A stretch of DNA of 26,764 nt, from the NCBI GenBank assembly GCA_009103225.1, contig RHPI01003536.1, forward strand, positions 145,195 through 171,958. Reading direction: 5' to 3'. This document shows, piece after piece, positions 1-12,055 of the stretch. Below the pieces are notes generated by a model that did not search any database, was not told the DNA's origin, and saw only the letters and a program-made list of their open reading frames with translations. Each line of letters opens with the position of its first letter. The stretch's first letter is position 1. Source of the DNA: Chlorokybus atmophyticus (lineage: Eukaryota > Streptophyta > Chlorokybophyceae > Chlorokybales > Chlorokybaceae). The position numbers were made by a program, and so were the translations under genes.

Positions 1-38
<38 letters not shown>
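1..38. repeat. (TA)n microsatellite
   Basis: An uninterrupted run of alternating T and A fills the window edge. It lies just inside what should be an intron of the peptidase gene on the minus strand, because the last exon in the window ends at 56 with a GTAAGA donor. The run may continue outside the window. Confidence 0.95.
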
Positions 39-41
<3 letters not shown>

Positions 42-55
42 CTCTGTTTTCTTAC

Positions 56-2742
56 CCTGTAGAGCCGCCATAGTTCACATCGGCCACAGCCCATCCCCTA
101 CTTGTCCAGAACTGAATACCTAACTTGAGTGACGTATCTGTGGCAGACGTGGGACCTCCTGCCAACATAACATTGTGTAAGGGACAGCTTCATTCTCACA
201 GTCAGGCCCATGCTTGATAGATGTCATGCATGAACAGTGGTTTTGCATGGACACAGGCGTTTTAACATGCCATGAGATTTGACAAGGAGCGGCGGAAGAT
301 CCCCAGCTGGCGCATTGAAGTCTGGGTTTGTAGGTGGATAGTATATCGCATAGGCCTGCTGGCCCTCCACCTGCGTGTTAGGGGCCCAAAAGTTGATGAG
401 GCAACACTTGTTCTAACCATTGCCTGTTACCTTTGAGAAGACACCGGCACTAACCTTTGTGGGAAAACTGATGCCTTTTGGTGTTGAAATGTACTGGGTG
501 ACGGTATCCACACTTGGAGGGCTGCTGCACCACAGCTGTGAAACTGAACACTCCATTCCGCTCTTGTCCGCGGCTTGCTTTACCTGAAGAGGACAATCAT
601 GCAATGAGAGTTATGATGGTCATGAACGGCAAAGGACAAAGACCACAACCTCGGCAATGCTGGCTGCTTTGCTTGCAGAAGCCCCAGTGAGAATGACTCG
701 CCCAGCGGTTGTTGACACGCTGTAGATTGATGAATACGGTGTTGATATGAGCGTCAAGTCTTTCCCAACGTGCAGCAGTGCCAGCTGCGACACGCCGTTG
801 TTTCTGTACAACGAACATATTAGCATCATGCAATGTCGTGGGCTTGCAACTCTACACATGCGGCATTTGACTCACTGAAACTTGCAGAATACGTGTGAGC
901 TGGACCCGGGCGCAAATGTGTAGCTCTTCTGGCCAAAGATCCATTGTGGGCCCGAAAACTCAGCCTCCTTTGGGTATAGTGCCTCCGCATGACCCTCATC
1001 AGAGAACTCTCCCACCTGTCAAAGCATACTCAGGATGCAGTCATTGCATACTGAGCAGGCATGCGAGTTGTGGCGATTGATGGTGTATGAAAGCGTCATC
1101 ACCCATCGGTACAGGTTCCACCAGCCGTTGTCCTTGTCTGAAACAAAGAATAGCTCTCCTGCAGGCGACCACTGAGGCTCCAACACCGCCTCAGAAACTC
1201 CTGGCGTGTTGCCGCTCAGGCACACATGTGACTCTGCCAAACTATGAAAACAAGTTGGTGCTACCCATGTTGCCATGCACAATCACTGGCTATCCTTCCA
1301 TGTTGCTGTGAGGGACACAAGTCACGTACCCGTCTGCATCCAAACGTGCCACCCACAACGTGGAGTTGTCCCATGGCATGTTGGGATGATCCTGCCATAC
1401 GTTGATGCGTGTTCAATACCTGTTCGAGTATAAACCAGAACAATGGCTCAATCCCATTACCCATGCAAAGTATGCCAGATGTTGTCCATTTGGTGAAAGG
1501 CGTGGAGCAGCATAGAAGTCCCGGCCGCTTGCCAACACGACTGGCTCCTCATCGCCTATGTAAACAAGCAACATGTGCCGTTGGTTGGTGATGCAGCCTT
1601 TACCCTTACATGCAAGATTTGAAGATGGCATAAAGCAACTTGTTACCAGTGCCATCAACGCGTACTGCCACTACAACATTGGCAGGCTCGTGACTGTCAA
1701 CTCGATGATCTGCAAACGGCACATGCATCAGTGACCTGCTACTATTGTGCCATGACGGTTATTGCACTGATGGCTGCATGTGCTTGGTGGCATAACAGGC
1801 TGGTTTCGTTACCTTCTTGCACGCATATGACACGATTCTGTGCGGCGTCATATATGCCATCAGCATAGCGCAGCTTGGCACCCTCAACAGCTGGCGTGAT
1901 TGGTCGAGGCGGCTCACCTATAAAAAGAGGTTAACACAAAGCGTGAGTCACAAGCTGCTTTCAGCATTTTGTTATTGATAGCGCGACCTTACATCTCGCT
2001 AAATGAATGCACAAAACGTACCACTGTCAAGGGGCTGAAAGTACAGGCGTTGGTCGGCAAAGTTGGAGAAGATGACACCACCGGCTCCAACCAGGAATGA
2101 GCCTCCTCCATACTCGTGCACGCGCGTGCGCACATCAAACTCTTTAGGGGTCAAGTCAGTCTCTGAGCCATCCAAGTTCATGCGAACAAGAACATTGCGC
2201 CTGCATGCCATAGATAACGGTTACTTCATCATTCGCTTGAGACCAGCAGCTTGTCTTCAGCAAGCACACGGCACAAAGCATCAATTCGTGTCTTGGCAAG
2301 GCTGTGTTGTACGCGAGTTGCATGCACATACCCTCCTTCAGAAGGCCGGCCCTCGAGACGCACAAGCGTGTTCTGATCAACAACCACCACACCTCCGAGC
2401 GACTTGACGCCAGCTGTCACAAACTCTTTCGTGATCGGTGACTTCCACGTCCCATACCTACACAGTACCACATAAGCATGCCAACAGACAAACACCTAAT
2501 CGCGTGCATGAAGCTGTCATCAACCATGGTGCCTTTGATTCAACAATTGACATCACGACTTACGGGGATTCTGTCTTCTTCTGTTGAGTGGTTTCAACAG
2601 CGGCTGTTGCCATTGTCTTCAATAGACCAAACCGCTGAGTGGCCTCTTGAAGCAATGAAGGCCGGGAGCGAGCCGCCAAACCTGCCGCGATTGCAAGCAC
2701 CAGTGAGACCGCCCATCCCAAACGGTAGCAACCTTGCAGCAT
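56..2742 (-). CDS. S9 prolyl-oligopeptidase-family serine peptidase, 3' part beyond window
   Basis: I resolve 13 in-phase exons: 2742-2564, 2457-2332, 2200-2022, 1917-1813, 1709-1647, 1555-1461, 1391-1330, 1241-1103, 1015-876, 803-650, 583-455, 370-271, 158-56. They encode about 524 residues. The product matches the long S9 dipeptidyl/acylaminoacyl-peptidase-like group found in plants and bacteria. Markers in order are YGTWKSPIT near residue 60, [82 protein letters not shown], and then the oxyanion-side motif SHGGPTS followed by [14 protein letters not shown]. This is the N-terminal beta-propeller plus the start of the alpha/beta-hydrolase domain. The catalytic Ser, Asp and His are not in the window, so activity cannot be judged. 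The start is uncertain. ATG at 2742 adds a 43-residue hydrophobic/Arg-containing leader that could be a targeting peptide; ATG at 2613 gives the bare family-like N-terminus. The exon 12/13 junction uses a GC donor and splits the HGG motif. Confidence 0.92.
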
Positions 2743-2929
2743 GCTTTTCTGTCTGACAGCCAAGATAAACACAGACAAACCAGTGAAAGTGAGATTACAT
2801 GATTACCAACAGAGAAAAAGCCCATGTGAGCAACATACAGCGAGAACAACCATGCCAATGGATTTGTCTGTTTGAAGCATGCAATGCGTGTGCATATCAA
2901 CTTGCCAGCTTTGAATTACTCCGCTTGGC
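2743..2929. other. Intergenic region upstream of the peptidase gene
   Basis: A short non-coding interval lies between the peptidase start (minus) and a small plus-strand ORF. On the minus strand a pyrimidine-rich stretch ending in TTGGCTGTCAG sits about 10 nt before the ATG at 2742, so a 5'-leader intron is possible. I see no convincing TATA box. Confidence 0.5.
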
Positions 2930-3274
2930 ATGATCCCACATGGCACCCTGCAGCCACTCACCACCTCATCCCAACACAGCTCACAGCTAGCATACACCAC
3001 AGACCAACCTGGCAACGCCTTGCCGCTCCAGAAAGAGGAGAAGGAGGAGGAAGAGGACGCGTACAAGTGTGCGGATGTCGCTGAGAAGCTGCTCTTCCTA
3101 GCTGACGGCGTACCACTGCTGCTTGAGGCAAGCAGGCTACAGCTCAGCCGGCGCAATCGCAGAGCAGCAGTACCGGCAGAAGAAGAGGAGGAAGCACAGC
3201 AAGGCAGCGCCAGCGCCGTGCTACAGCATAGCATGCTCGCTAGTCAAACAAGAAAGCATGCGTATGATGATTGA
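2930..3274 (+). CDS. Hypothetical 114-aa ORF with an OPA3-like segment
   Basis: An ATG-initiated ORF is open across 114 codons. Residues about 34-70 contain an acidic/basic stretch, then ADVAEKLLFLADGVPLLLE followed by ASR and an Arg-rich tail. The spacing F-x3-G-x5-E-x2-R equals that of the C-terminal membrane segment of OPA3-family mitochondrial/peroxisomal proteins, where a Lys/Glu-rich tail also follows. The N-terminal half of OPA3 is not visible upstream; that DNA carries exon 1 of the peptidase on the other strand. It could be a degenerate copy, the last exon of a gene I failed to build, or chance. A strong GTGAGT donor at 3291 lies in another frame of the same stretch, so the transcript structure is unclear. 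Confidence 0.3.
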   Translation: MIPHGTLQPLTTSSQHSSQLAYTTDQPGNALPLQKEEKEEEEDAYKCADVAEKLLFLADGVPLLLEASRLQLSRRNRRAAVPAEEEEEAQQGSASAVLQHSMLASQTRKHAYDD

Positions 3275-4946
<1,672 letters not shown>

Positions 4947-4947
4947 N

Positions 4948-5060
4948 ACGCACAAGCATGTGCACACATGCACACACAAGTATGTGCGCGTGTGTGTCTG
5001 TTCGCGCATGTGCGCGCACACACAGGCGCGCACGGGCATGCATGCATGCGTGCACAAACG
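4948..5060. repeat. Alternating purine-pyrimidine (CA/TG/CG) tract
   Basis: The tract is an irregular mix of ACAC, TGTG, GCGC and TGCATGC units directly after the CT repeat. Strict purine-pyrimidine alternation of this kind favours left-handed DNA. It is unlikely to be coding. Confidence 0.7.
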
Positions 5061-5218
5061 GATCACTGCAGGTTTGAAGCTTGTGTAAACTTACCTCAGG
5101 TCCCTCTTTTTGTTGTTCAGGAAGAACTCTTTCGTCAACATTGCGGACAGTGCTCGTGCACGACTGCAATTGCTGGCAGCTCGCGGACGTTTCAGTCCTT
5201 TGACAAGATTCAGGAACA
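5061..5218 (+). promoter_or_regulatory. Probable 5' leader of the urease gene, with a 3' splice site
   Basis: A strong pyrimidine tract ending TTTGTTGTTCAG at 5109-5120 is followed by 98 nt to the urease ATG at 5219. This suggests a leader intron that may contain the CT microsatellite. A frame from 5121 stays open through the urease start codon to a TGA at 5269-5271, so the leader also has a long overlapping open frame. Confidence 0.5.
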
Positions 5219-8200
5219 ATGAAGTTGCTACCCCGCGAGGTAGACAAGCTCGTTTTAGTGCAAGCTGGTGAGCTTGCACGAAAGCGGCTTGCCCGCGGCA
5301 TTCGGCTGAACCATCCAGAAGCCATTGCATTAATAGCTTCTCAGGTATCCGTCATCACGCAGTGCTGATTGCATATTGCGTTGCTGATGCTTGAGCGCAC
5401 CAATGTGCTGCATCAACCCGTTTACAATGACAACTTTACCGCGGCTTGAGCAGGTGCTTGAGTTCATTAGGGAGGGAAAATCTGTTGCAGAGCTGATGGA
5501 CATGGGAAAGCGCTTTCTCGGTAGGCGTCAAGTGCTGCCTGGAGTTGCCGACATGATTCATGAAGTGCAGGTCTGAGCAACATACTAGTGCGAGTCTATA
5601 TGGTCTTAACAGTCCATGCTATGCAAAAAGTCGTTGAGAACTAGCGCATCCACTGCTGCTTTGTCCAGGTTGAGGGCACGTTTCCAGATGGCTCCAAGCT
5701 CGTGACGGTGCACATGCCAGTCTGCGCAGAACATGGCGACCTGGAGCTAGCCTTCTATGGTTCCTTTATCCCTGCTCCCCCCTTGACAGCCTTTCCTGAG
5801 GACCCGAGTGACGACATTGATGACACTCCTGGCAAGCTTGTGCCTGCGGCTGGAAGCATTGCTATCAATGTTGGCAGGAAAGTTGTGCAAGTCAGTGTTG
5901 AGAACACTTGCGATCGACCCATACAGGTAGTTGTCAACGTGCAGAGCCCTGCACATGCATCAAGAGCTTTGCTACGAAGCGATTTGCTGTTGGCAGGTGG
6001 GAAGCCATTACCAGTTCACGGAGACCAATCCTTTCCTTGTTTTCGACCGCGCGTTGGCGTATGGCATGCGCTTGCACGTGCCAGCCGGCACAGCTGTTCG
6101 TTTTGAACCAGGGGAGACAAAGACGGTTGTTTTGGTCGGCATTGGTGGCGAGAGAGTGGTAAGGGGAGGGAACAACCTTGGTGATGGAAAAGTGAACCCT
6201 CAAGGTGAGACACAACATGTGCCCACTGCTGCGGCTGATACTGTCGTGCGGGCCGGTTAAAAGCATCAAGAGAATAACATGTGTATATTCACCTGTTGCA
6301 GGGCTAGCGGTAGCTATGCAGCGTGTAGAGCAGCAGGGCTTTGGACACAAGCCTGAACCTGATGCACAGGCAAGCCAAATGCTACTACTGTTATCCGCGA
6401 ACATCATCAGCATTGCAAGGCTGACGTAGTGTTGTTGTGGCTTCAGACTGCGGTGGCTAGTGGTGCGCAAGGCAATGGCCAAGGTGACAATGGCTGGGCT
6501 TCTGTTATGCTTACTCACGAGCATTATGCGGCGCTGTACGGGCCAACAACGGGCGATAAGCTCAGGCTTGGGGACACCAGTCTTTACTTGGAGGTGATTG
6601 TGATTATCCCTCCCTTACGTAATGTGGGGGCATCTTGTCCAAGCTTTATTCTCGTAGGTGGAGAAAGACTTCACCACGTACGGCGATGAATGTGTGTTTG
6701 GCGGCGGGAAAGTTCTCCGCGAAGGCATGGGTCAGGTGCTCATTGGCACTGCGCATGCTCTCTTGCAAGAAGCAGCGGTGCAGAACTGATCATGTTTGAT
6801 GATGCAACGTGACACGCCGTGCAATGCAGGCAGCTGGAGCGGGCCCCTCTGTTGCATTAGACCTTGTCATCACAAACGCTGTGATTGTAGACTACACTGG
6901 CTGTTACAAGGCAGACATCGGCATATCAGGCATGTGCTGTGTCGTTTGCATCTTGCTGCAGTCTGCCGGATATGAGTGTTAAGGAGTGCCTAGTAAGGAC
7001 AGCAATCAATGCCGAAACGTTGTTCAATACCAGGTGGTAACATACATGCGATCGGCAAGGCTGGTAACCCAGACGTGATGGATGGCGTCACGCCTGGCAT
7101 GATTGTGGGTAAGACTGTCTTACCCTCAGTACTAAGACCTGCGCTGCTGAGTGCACTTCGCTGTAATCATGTTTGCATTCAGGTCCCACAACTGAGGTGG
7201 TGGCTGCTGAAGGGAAGATTGTTACATATGGTGCTTTCGACGCCCATGTGCATTACATATGCCCAGAGGTATGTGGGAATACTACATCCGTTCAACTGTG
7301 CTGTGTCTTTTGTTGCAGGCTATTGTTCACACTGAGAAGTATTATGCAACATTGACCTTGGTATAGATTATCAATGAAGCACTGGCCTCGGGCACGACAA
7401 CCCTTCTTGGTGGCGGCACCGGGCCGGCCACCGGCACCTGTGCGACAACATGCACACCTGCGCCAGAGTATTTACGCCTGATGCTGCAGGTATCCTTACT
7501 GGCAGGCTCATAACCACATCTCAACAGCATCACCAAACGCGTGCAGTTGTGCATCACTCCTGGATTGCTGCCATTGTGATGTGCACTGTGTTTACTGCAT
7601 GCGCCATGCATACAGGTTACGGAAATTGTGTCCAAATGCACAGTTAATACCCTCAGTTCGATCAAGCAGCCTTGTGTATGCAGGCAACAGACGTGCTTCC
7701 AGTTAACATTGCATTGACTGGGAAAGGCAACACGGCGAAACCTGAGGGGCTGCCTGACATTATTAGAGCTGGTGCAGCAGGTAACAAGCGTTGATTGCGA
7801 TTGGCCACAGAAATGTCTGGCCCATGCTAACGCTGGTTTGCAGGCTTGAAGTTGCATGAAGACTGGGGTTCGACACCCGCCGCAATTGATTGCTGCTTGA
7901 CTGTTGCGGACGCCTATGATGTGCAGGTCTGTTTGCCATCACAGTACTTTGCACAAATCCACTTCAACCTTCACAGAGCAGCACTCACACTTGTACTGCA
8001 TATGGCAGGTGACAATACATACAGATACGCTCAACGAGTCGAGTTGTGTCGAGCACACAATAGCTGCGTTCAAGGGACGAACCATACACAGCTATCACAG
8101 GCACGCAACCTCACTGCCTGCAGCAAACATACTGTGTGGTAATTGCCGTCTGAGATGTACTGGGGTGCGAGCATTTACAACTTGACGCTATTCCCTTGCA

Positions 8201-9664
8201 GTGAAGGCGCCGGAGGAGGCCACGCACCGGATATCTTGACTGTTTGTGGAGAGATGAACGTCCTTCCCTCCTCGACAAACCCGACAAGACCCTTCACTAA
8301 GAACACACTTGACGAGCACCTCGACATGCTCATGGTATGTCACCAGTAACAGGGCAGTGCAAAGGCACTGGCTTCAGCATGAGCCATGCAAAGTAGAGAT
8401 GTTGTCCGGTTGTCCCTCTAGTACAGCTGGTGATTTGTTTCGTGTATGCGTTAAGCAAGTGTTGGCAAGTGTCACAAGCTGTCTTGTTCTTCTGCTTGGA
8501 CAGGTATGTCATCATTTGGACAAGAATATCCGGGAAGATGTCGCTTTTGCCGAGTCACGTATCCGTGGTGAAACCATTGCAGCGGAGGACATTCTTCATG
8601 ACATGGGCGCAATCAGCATCATCTCCTCAGACTCTCAGGTCTTGTTGTTGTGTTTGTCAACGCAAACAAAAAGCACACATTGCATCTCTTTGCTATCCAA
8701 CGCTGTCTGTCAACAACTGTTTTCTGCAACAGGCCATGGGCAGGGTTGGTGAGGTCATCACCCGCACGTGGCAAACAGCAGACAAGATGAAGTTGCAGAG
8801 AGGTCCTTTAGCACAGGACAAGGCTGCAGACAATGACAACCACCGCATCAAGCGGTACATTGCAAAGTACACCATAAATCCGGCCATCGCCCATGGCATG
8901 AGTCACGTCATCGGCTCTGTTGAAGTCAACAAGCTGGCTGACCTGGTCGTATGGGACCCTGCCTTCTTTGGTGCCAAACCTGAGATTGTCATCAAGGGCG
9001 GCATGATCGCATGGGCACAGGTACCAGTGCCATGTTGGTTGCAGTCTGATGCCCAATATGCATGTACAATACACACAACAGAGCCCACGGGTGCATGCAT
9101 TCACACATGTACATTCAAATGCATATGTAAAAAAACGATGCACACATGTCAATGTGTGTGCATACAAGCTTATATACGCAGACATACGTGTGGGCATGCG
9201 CATATGTGTGTGTACGTACACCCTTACACTCTTGTTGTAAACAGATGGGTGACGCCAATGCCAGCGTGCCAACGCCTGAACCGGTCATCATGCGCCCGAT
9301 GTTCGGTGCATTGGGCAAGGCCGCAGGCGCGTGTGCAGTTGCATTTGTAAGCAAAGAGAGCATAGACACAGGGACGGTTGTCACGTATGGTCTCAACAAG
9401 AGATTGGAGGCTGTGAAAGGTTGCAGAAGCGTCACCAAAAAGGACATGAAGCTGAACTCTGCACTGCCGAAGATTGTTGTTGATCCTGAGACCTACCAGG
9501 TAGATATTACACAGCGTTGGCGGGGGCTTGCTGACTTTTCCAATCGAGAGACAAACCTGCTTGACATAAAACAATATGCAATGCAGGTCACTGCCGATGG
9601 AGTCCCTCTCATATGCGCCCCAGCTGATGTGCTGCCGTTAGCACAAAAGTATTTCCTTTTCTGA
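5219..9664 (+). CDS. URE: Urease, single-chain eukaryotic type (gamma-beta-alpha fusion)
   Basis: Nickel urease hydrolyses urea to ammonia and carbamate in the cytosol. Nineteen exons join in phase: 5219-5344, 5454-5570, 5669-5926, 5997-6204, 6302-6369, 6447-6593, 6658-6735, 6830-6929, 7034-7108, 7183-7268, 7367-7489, 7684-7780, 7844-7926, 8009-8100, 8202-8334, 8504-8638, 8733-9020, 9245-9499, 9587-9664. The product is 848 aa, close to plant ureases (about 840). The gamma part begins [13 protein letters not shown]; the beta part includes [10 protein letters not shown]; the alpha part has the nickel ligands HVHYICPE, the lysine to be carbamylated in [12 protein letters not shown], the His in IHTDTLNE, the His in GAGGGHAPD, the flap MVCHHLD (Cys and His kept) and the Asp in ISSDSQAMGR. 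The C-terminus is KYFLF. Every catalytic residue I can check is present. Introns 5, 8 and 14 start with GC. For intron 8 a GT donor 12 nt downstream would also stay in frame, adding four codons. UreF follows after 109 nt. Confidence 0.97.
9050..9240. repeat. CA/TG/CG-rich tract inside urease intron 17
   Basis: This 224-nt intron (9021-9244) is the longest in the urease gene and is dominated by GTGTGCATAC-like and ACATGTGCAT-like units. The same kind of tract recurs at 4948-5060, 20340-20400, 20770-20880, 23018-23160 and 23500-23570. Confidence 0.7.
9500..9586 (+). other. Last urease intron, 87 nt, frame-preserving and stop-free
   Basis: The intron is recognised because the family reads DPETYQ directly followed by VTADG. 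It is bounded by CAG|GTAGAT and AATGCAG|GTC. Its length is divisible by three and it has no in-frame stop, so retention would insert 29 residues just before the C-terminal strand of the alpha part. Confidence 0.85.
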
Positions 9665-9773
9665 TGCGCATTGTGGTTGCCCTCAAGCGCACCAGCGGAT
9701 AGCCACCCTTTAGCAAACTACAAGTAGTACACATATACGTAGTATACGCATCAGTGGCAGCCTTCAGCCCAGT
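9665..9773 (+). other. 109-nt spacer between urease and UreF
   Basis: No AATAAA or TGTAA polyadenylation-type signal is visible, and there is little room for a promoter. A pyrimidine-containing CCTTCAG lies 6 nt before the UreF ATG and could be a 3' splice site. Confidence 0.6.
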
Positions 9774-10655
9774 ATGGCAGGAGAGCCCAGTAACAAACAA
9801 GAAGACAGTATACATAGCGCTATGCAGGGTAGCGGAGTAGATGAAGCACCAGGTAGCTGCACAGACTGGGCTTTATGGCAGCTGTTAGACTCATTGCTTC
9901 CAACCGGTGGAGCGGCGCATTCGAACGGGCTGGAGGCTGCTTTACATGCAGGTGCTGTAGCAAGTTGTCGCAGCCACACGGGCGGCCTCGACACCTTTGT
10001 CATGGCTGTCCTGGAGAATGCAGGGTCCCTTCTGCTGCCATTTGTTTATGAAGCTTGGAAAGACAGTTCCGAAGACAGCTGGCTGCGACTTGATGCGCGC
10101 CTGCAGGCGCTGTTGAGTAACCACGTTGCCAATCGGGCCTCACGCACACAGGTATGAAGTTGTATCGGACTGTTGGGCATTCATTTGCACAACATATTGC
10201 GCTCGTATGAAAAACAAGATAACGCAAACAACTTGTCACATTATCATGAAGAGTATGCTACTGCGTGACAGGGTGCGTCATTGCTTCGCATTGCTTGCTT
10301 GACATTCCAAGAGCACGCCATACTATGTGAGATGCGTGCCGGACACGCAGCTTTCTGCTGTCACCATGCGGTTGTGTTTGGAGCGCTGATGTCACTCGTC
10401 AAGTGCGATGCAATGACCGCGCAAAGGGCTTTCCTGTTTGTCACGCTGCGCGACACATTATCTGCAGCGACAAGGCTGAACCTATTGGGTCCGTTGGAAG
10501 CCGCAGCAGTGCAACGGCGTATGTCACAGCTCGCAGAGCGTGTGCTTGTCAAGTGTGGCAACAGGACCATTGATGATGCCCACACGACGGCACCGTTACT
10601 AGACAATATCCAAGGAACGCATGACACGCTCTTTTCGCGCCTGTTCAGCAGCTGA
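9774..10655 (+). CDS. ureF: Urease accessory protein UreF
   Basis: UreF binds UreD on apo-urease and recruits UreG for GTP-dependent nickel loading. Two exons, 9774-10151 and 10272-10655, give 253 aa, normal for the eukaryotic family. The all-helical UreF fold is indicated by WALWQLLDSLLPTGGAAHSN near residue 33 (the conserved D-S-x-x-P-x-G-G-x-x-H-S motif), then GLEAALHAGAV. In exon 2 come HHAVVFGALM, then TLRDTLSAATRLNLLGPLEA and the C-terminal DNIQGTHDTLFSRLFSS that is typical of plants and algae. The single intron has CAG|GTATGA and GTGACAG boundaries. The stop codon is only 17 nt before the UreD ATG, in a different frame. Confidence 0.95.
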
Positions 10656-10672
10656 TTGGAACTCGGCTCACG

Positions 10673-11937
10673 ATGCTTATGGCAAGCATGGAAGTCAAAA
10701 CAAGCGTTTGTGGGGAGCTTGTCTTTGAGCGTATTCGGCAACGCACTGTGGCAACAAAGGCTTACGCGCTCTACCCATTGAAAATGTTGATACCCAATAA
10801 AGCCATTGATGGATGCTTTGACGCTGCATGGGTGTACACCCTCACCTATGGCGGCGGCATACTTGCCGGTGACACGATCAAGTTCAAATGCGACGTTGGA
10901 CAAGACTGCACGGTGGTGCTCACCACACAATCCTCCACAAAGGCAAGCTTACGTCGCAACAACACACAACCAACTGTACTGAAGTGCATGCATTGTCCCT
11001 GTGAGGTGCTTGCAGCTGTTGAATTCTGTTACAAAACCAGCTTGGCATGCAGGTGTTCAAGTCGTTAAACAGCTTGTACGCTGAACAAATGTTCTCGGCG
11101 CACATCAAGACAGGGGCATTGCTTGCTTTACTACCGGAACCTGTCACATGCTTTGCACATGCCAGGTGAGTTGTTGAATTGTGCCCCGTTTGCACCCCCA
11201 GTCGCACCCAATTCGCAAGGATGAGACATACAGCTTGCGCACAGGTATAAGCAGCATCAGAGTGTGCACATTGACGCGGGAGGTAGCTTGGTGTTAGTGG
11301 ATTGGGTCACAAGTGGGCGCATTGCACGAGGAGAAACATGGCAGTTTGATGACTACCAGGCAGGTTTCTGTAACTGCTTTCTTGCACCATCTATCATCTA
11401 TCATCCAAGTGACAAGATAACTTGCTGTCTGTTGGCAGAGCCGCAATAAGGTGTTTGTCAATAACACGCTGCTCTTCACGGACGCTGTGCACTTGAGTGA
11501 TGGCCCGCTGCTGTCGCTAACGTCTAAAATGGGCGCGTTTCAAGTCATTGCGACATGCGTGCTCTACGGTCCACGGGTGAGACATGTTTGCGCTCATGTG
11601 TTGGAGGTATGCGGGGAGAAAGCTAGCGCGCCAACTGCGGGCGTGCGCGCCAATGAGGTCCGAATGAAAAGTCTGGTCCACTCAGCCAGCTCTCTTGCAA
11701 ATGGCGAGGTAAAGCAGTTTTGTGCGTGCATGTTGATGTTCATTTGCAACGATCAGATTAATTTTCCGAATGCTGAATGCGCCCGTAGTGAATTGCTTGA
11801 TGGAAAGTTGAGAGCTGTGTGTGCAGGGAGTGGTAATGAGGGTTGCGGGAGCTGACGTGCGGGCTGTAAGGCGGTTTTTGGATAGCCAGCTCTCTGCTTT
11901 GACACCTATACTGGGAGCTTCAGTATACACATCTTGA
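10673..11937 (+). CDS. ureD: Urease accessory protein UreD (UreH)
   Basis: UreD is the scaffold that contacts urease directly in the nickel-loading complex. Five exons join in phase: 10673-10942, 11053-11165, 11245-11359, 11439-11708, 11827-11937, giving 292 aa. Family markers are TKAYALYPLKMLIPNKA near residue 28, TYGGGILAGDTI, VVLTTQSSTKVFKS across the first junction, LLALLPEPVTCFAHARY, LVLVDWVTSGR, and in the last exon GVVMRVAGADVRAVRRFL. The open frame runs past exon 4 to 11855, but the family C-terminus is recovered only by splicing out 11709-11826, so the longer reading is intron retention. Introns 1 (AAG|GCAAGC) and 3 (CAG|GCAGGT) have GC donors. Confidence 0.95.
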
Positions 11938-12050
11938 AGAGGCAGTGCATACCATGTGCTTGTGCATGCAGCAACGCATTGCACATGGGATGAGCGAGGT
12001 AGAAGGCGATTGGAAAGAGTAGGACAAGAAGGCAGTTGTTGAAGAATTGA

Positions 12051-12055
12051 TGTAA
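12051..12055 (+). terminator. Candidate TGTAA polyadenylation signal for UreD
   Basis: TGTAA lies 114 nt after the UreD stop. TGTAA is the usual signal in many chlorophytes. No such motif is found between urease and UreF or between UreF and UreD, so it may serve the whole cluster. A five-base match is weak by itself. Confidence 0.4.

Noticed and set aside
8430-9350. 306-codon plus-strand open frame
   Set aside because: It is urease exon 17 read together with the flanking introns, including the CA/TG-rich one; the family alignment requires splicing.
11709-11855. Unspliced end of UreD with a Cys-rich tail
   Set aside because: The family C-terminus (VVMRVAGADVRAV) appears only after removing 11709-11826, so the longer reading is intron.
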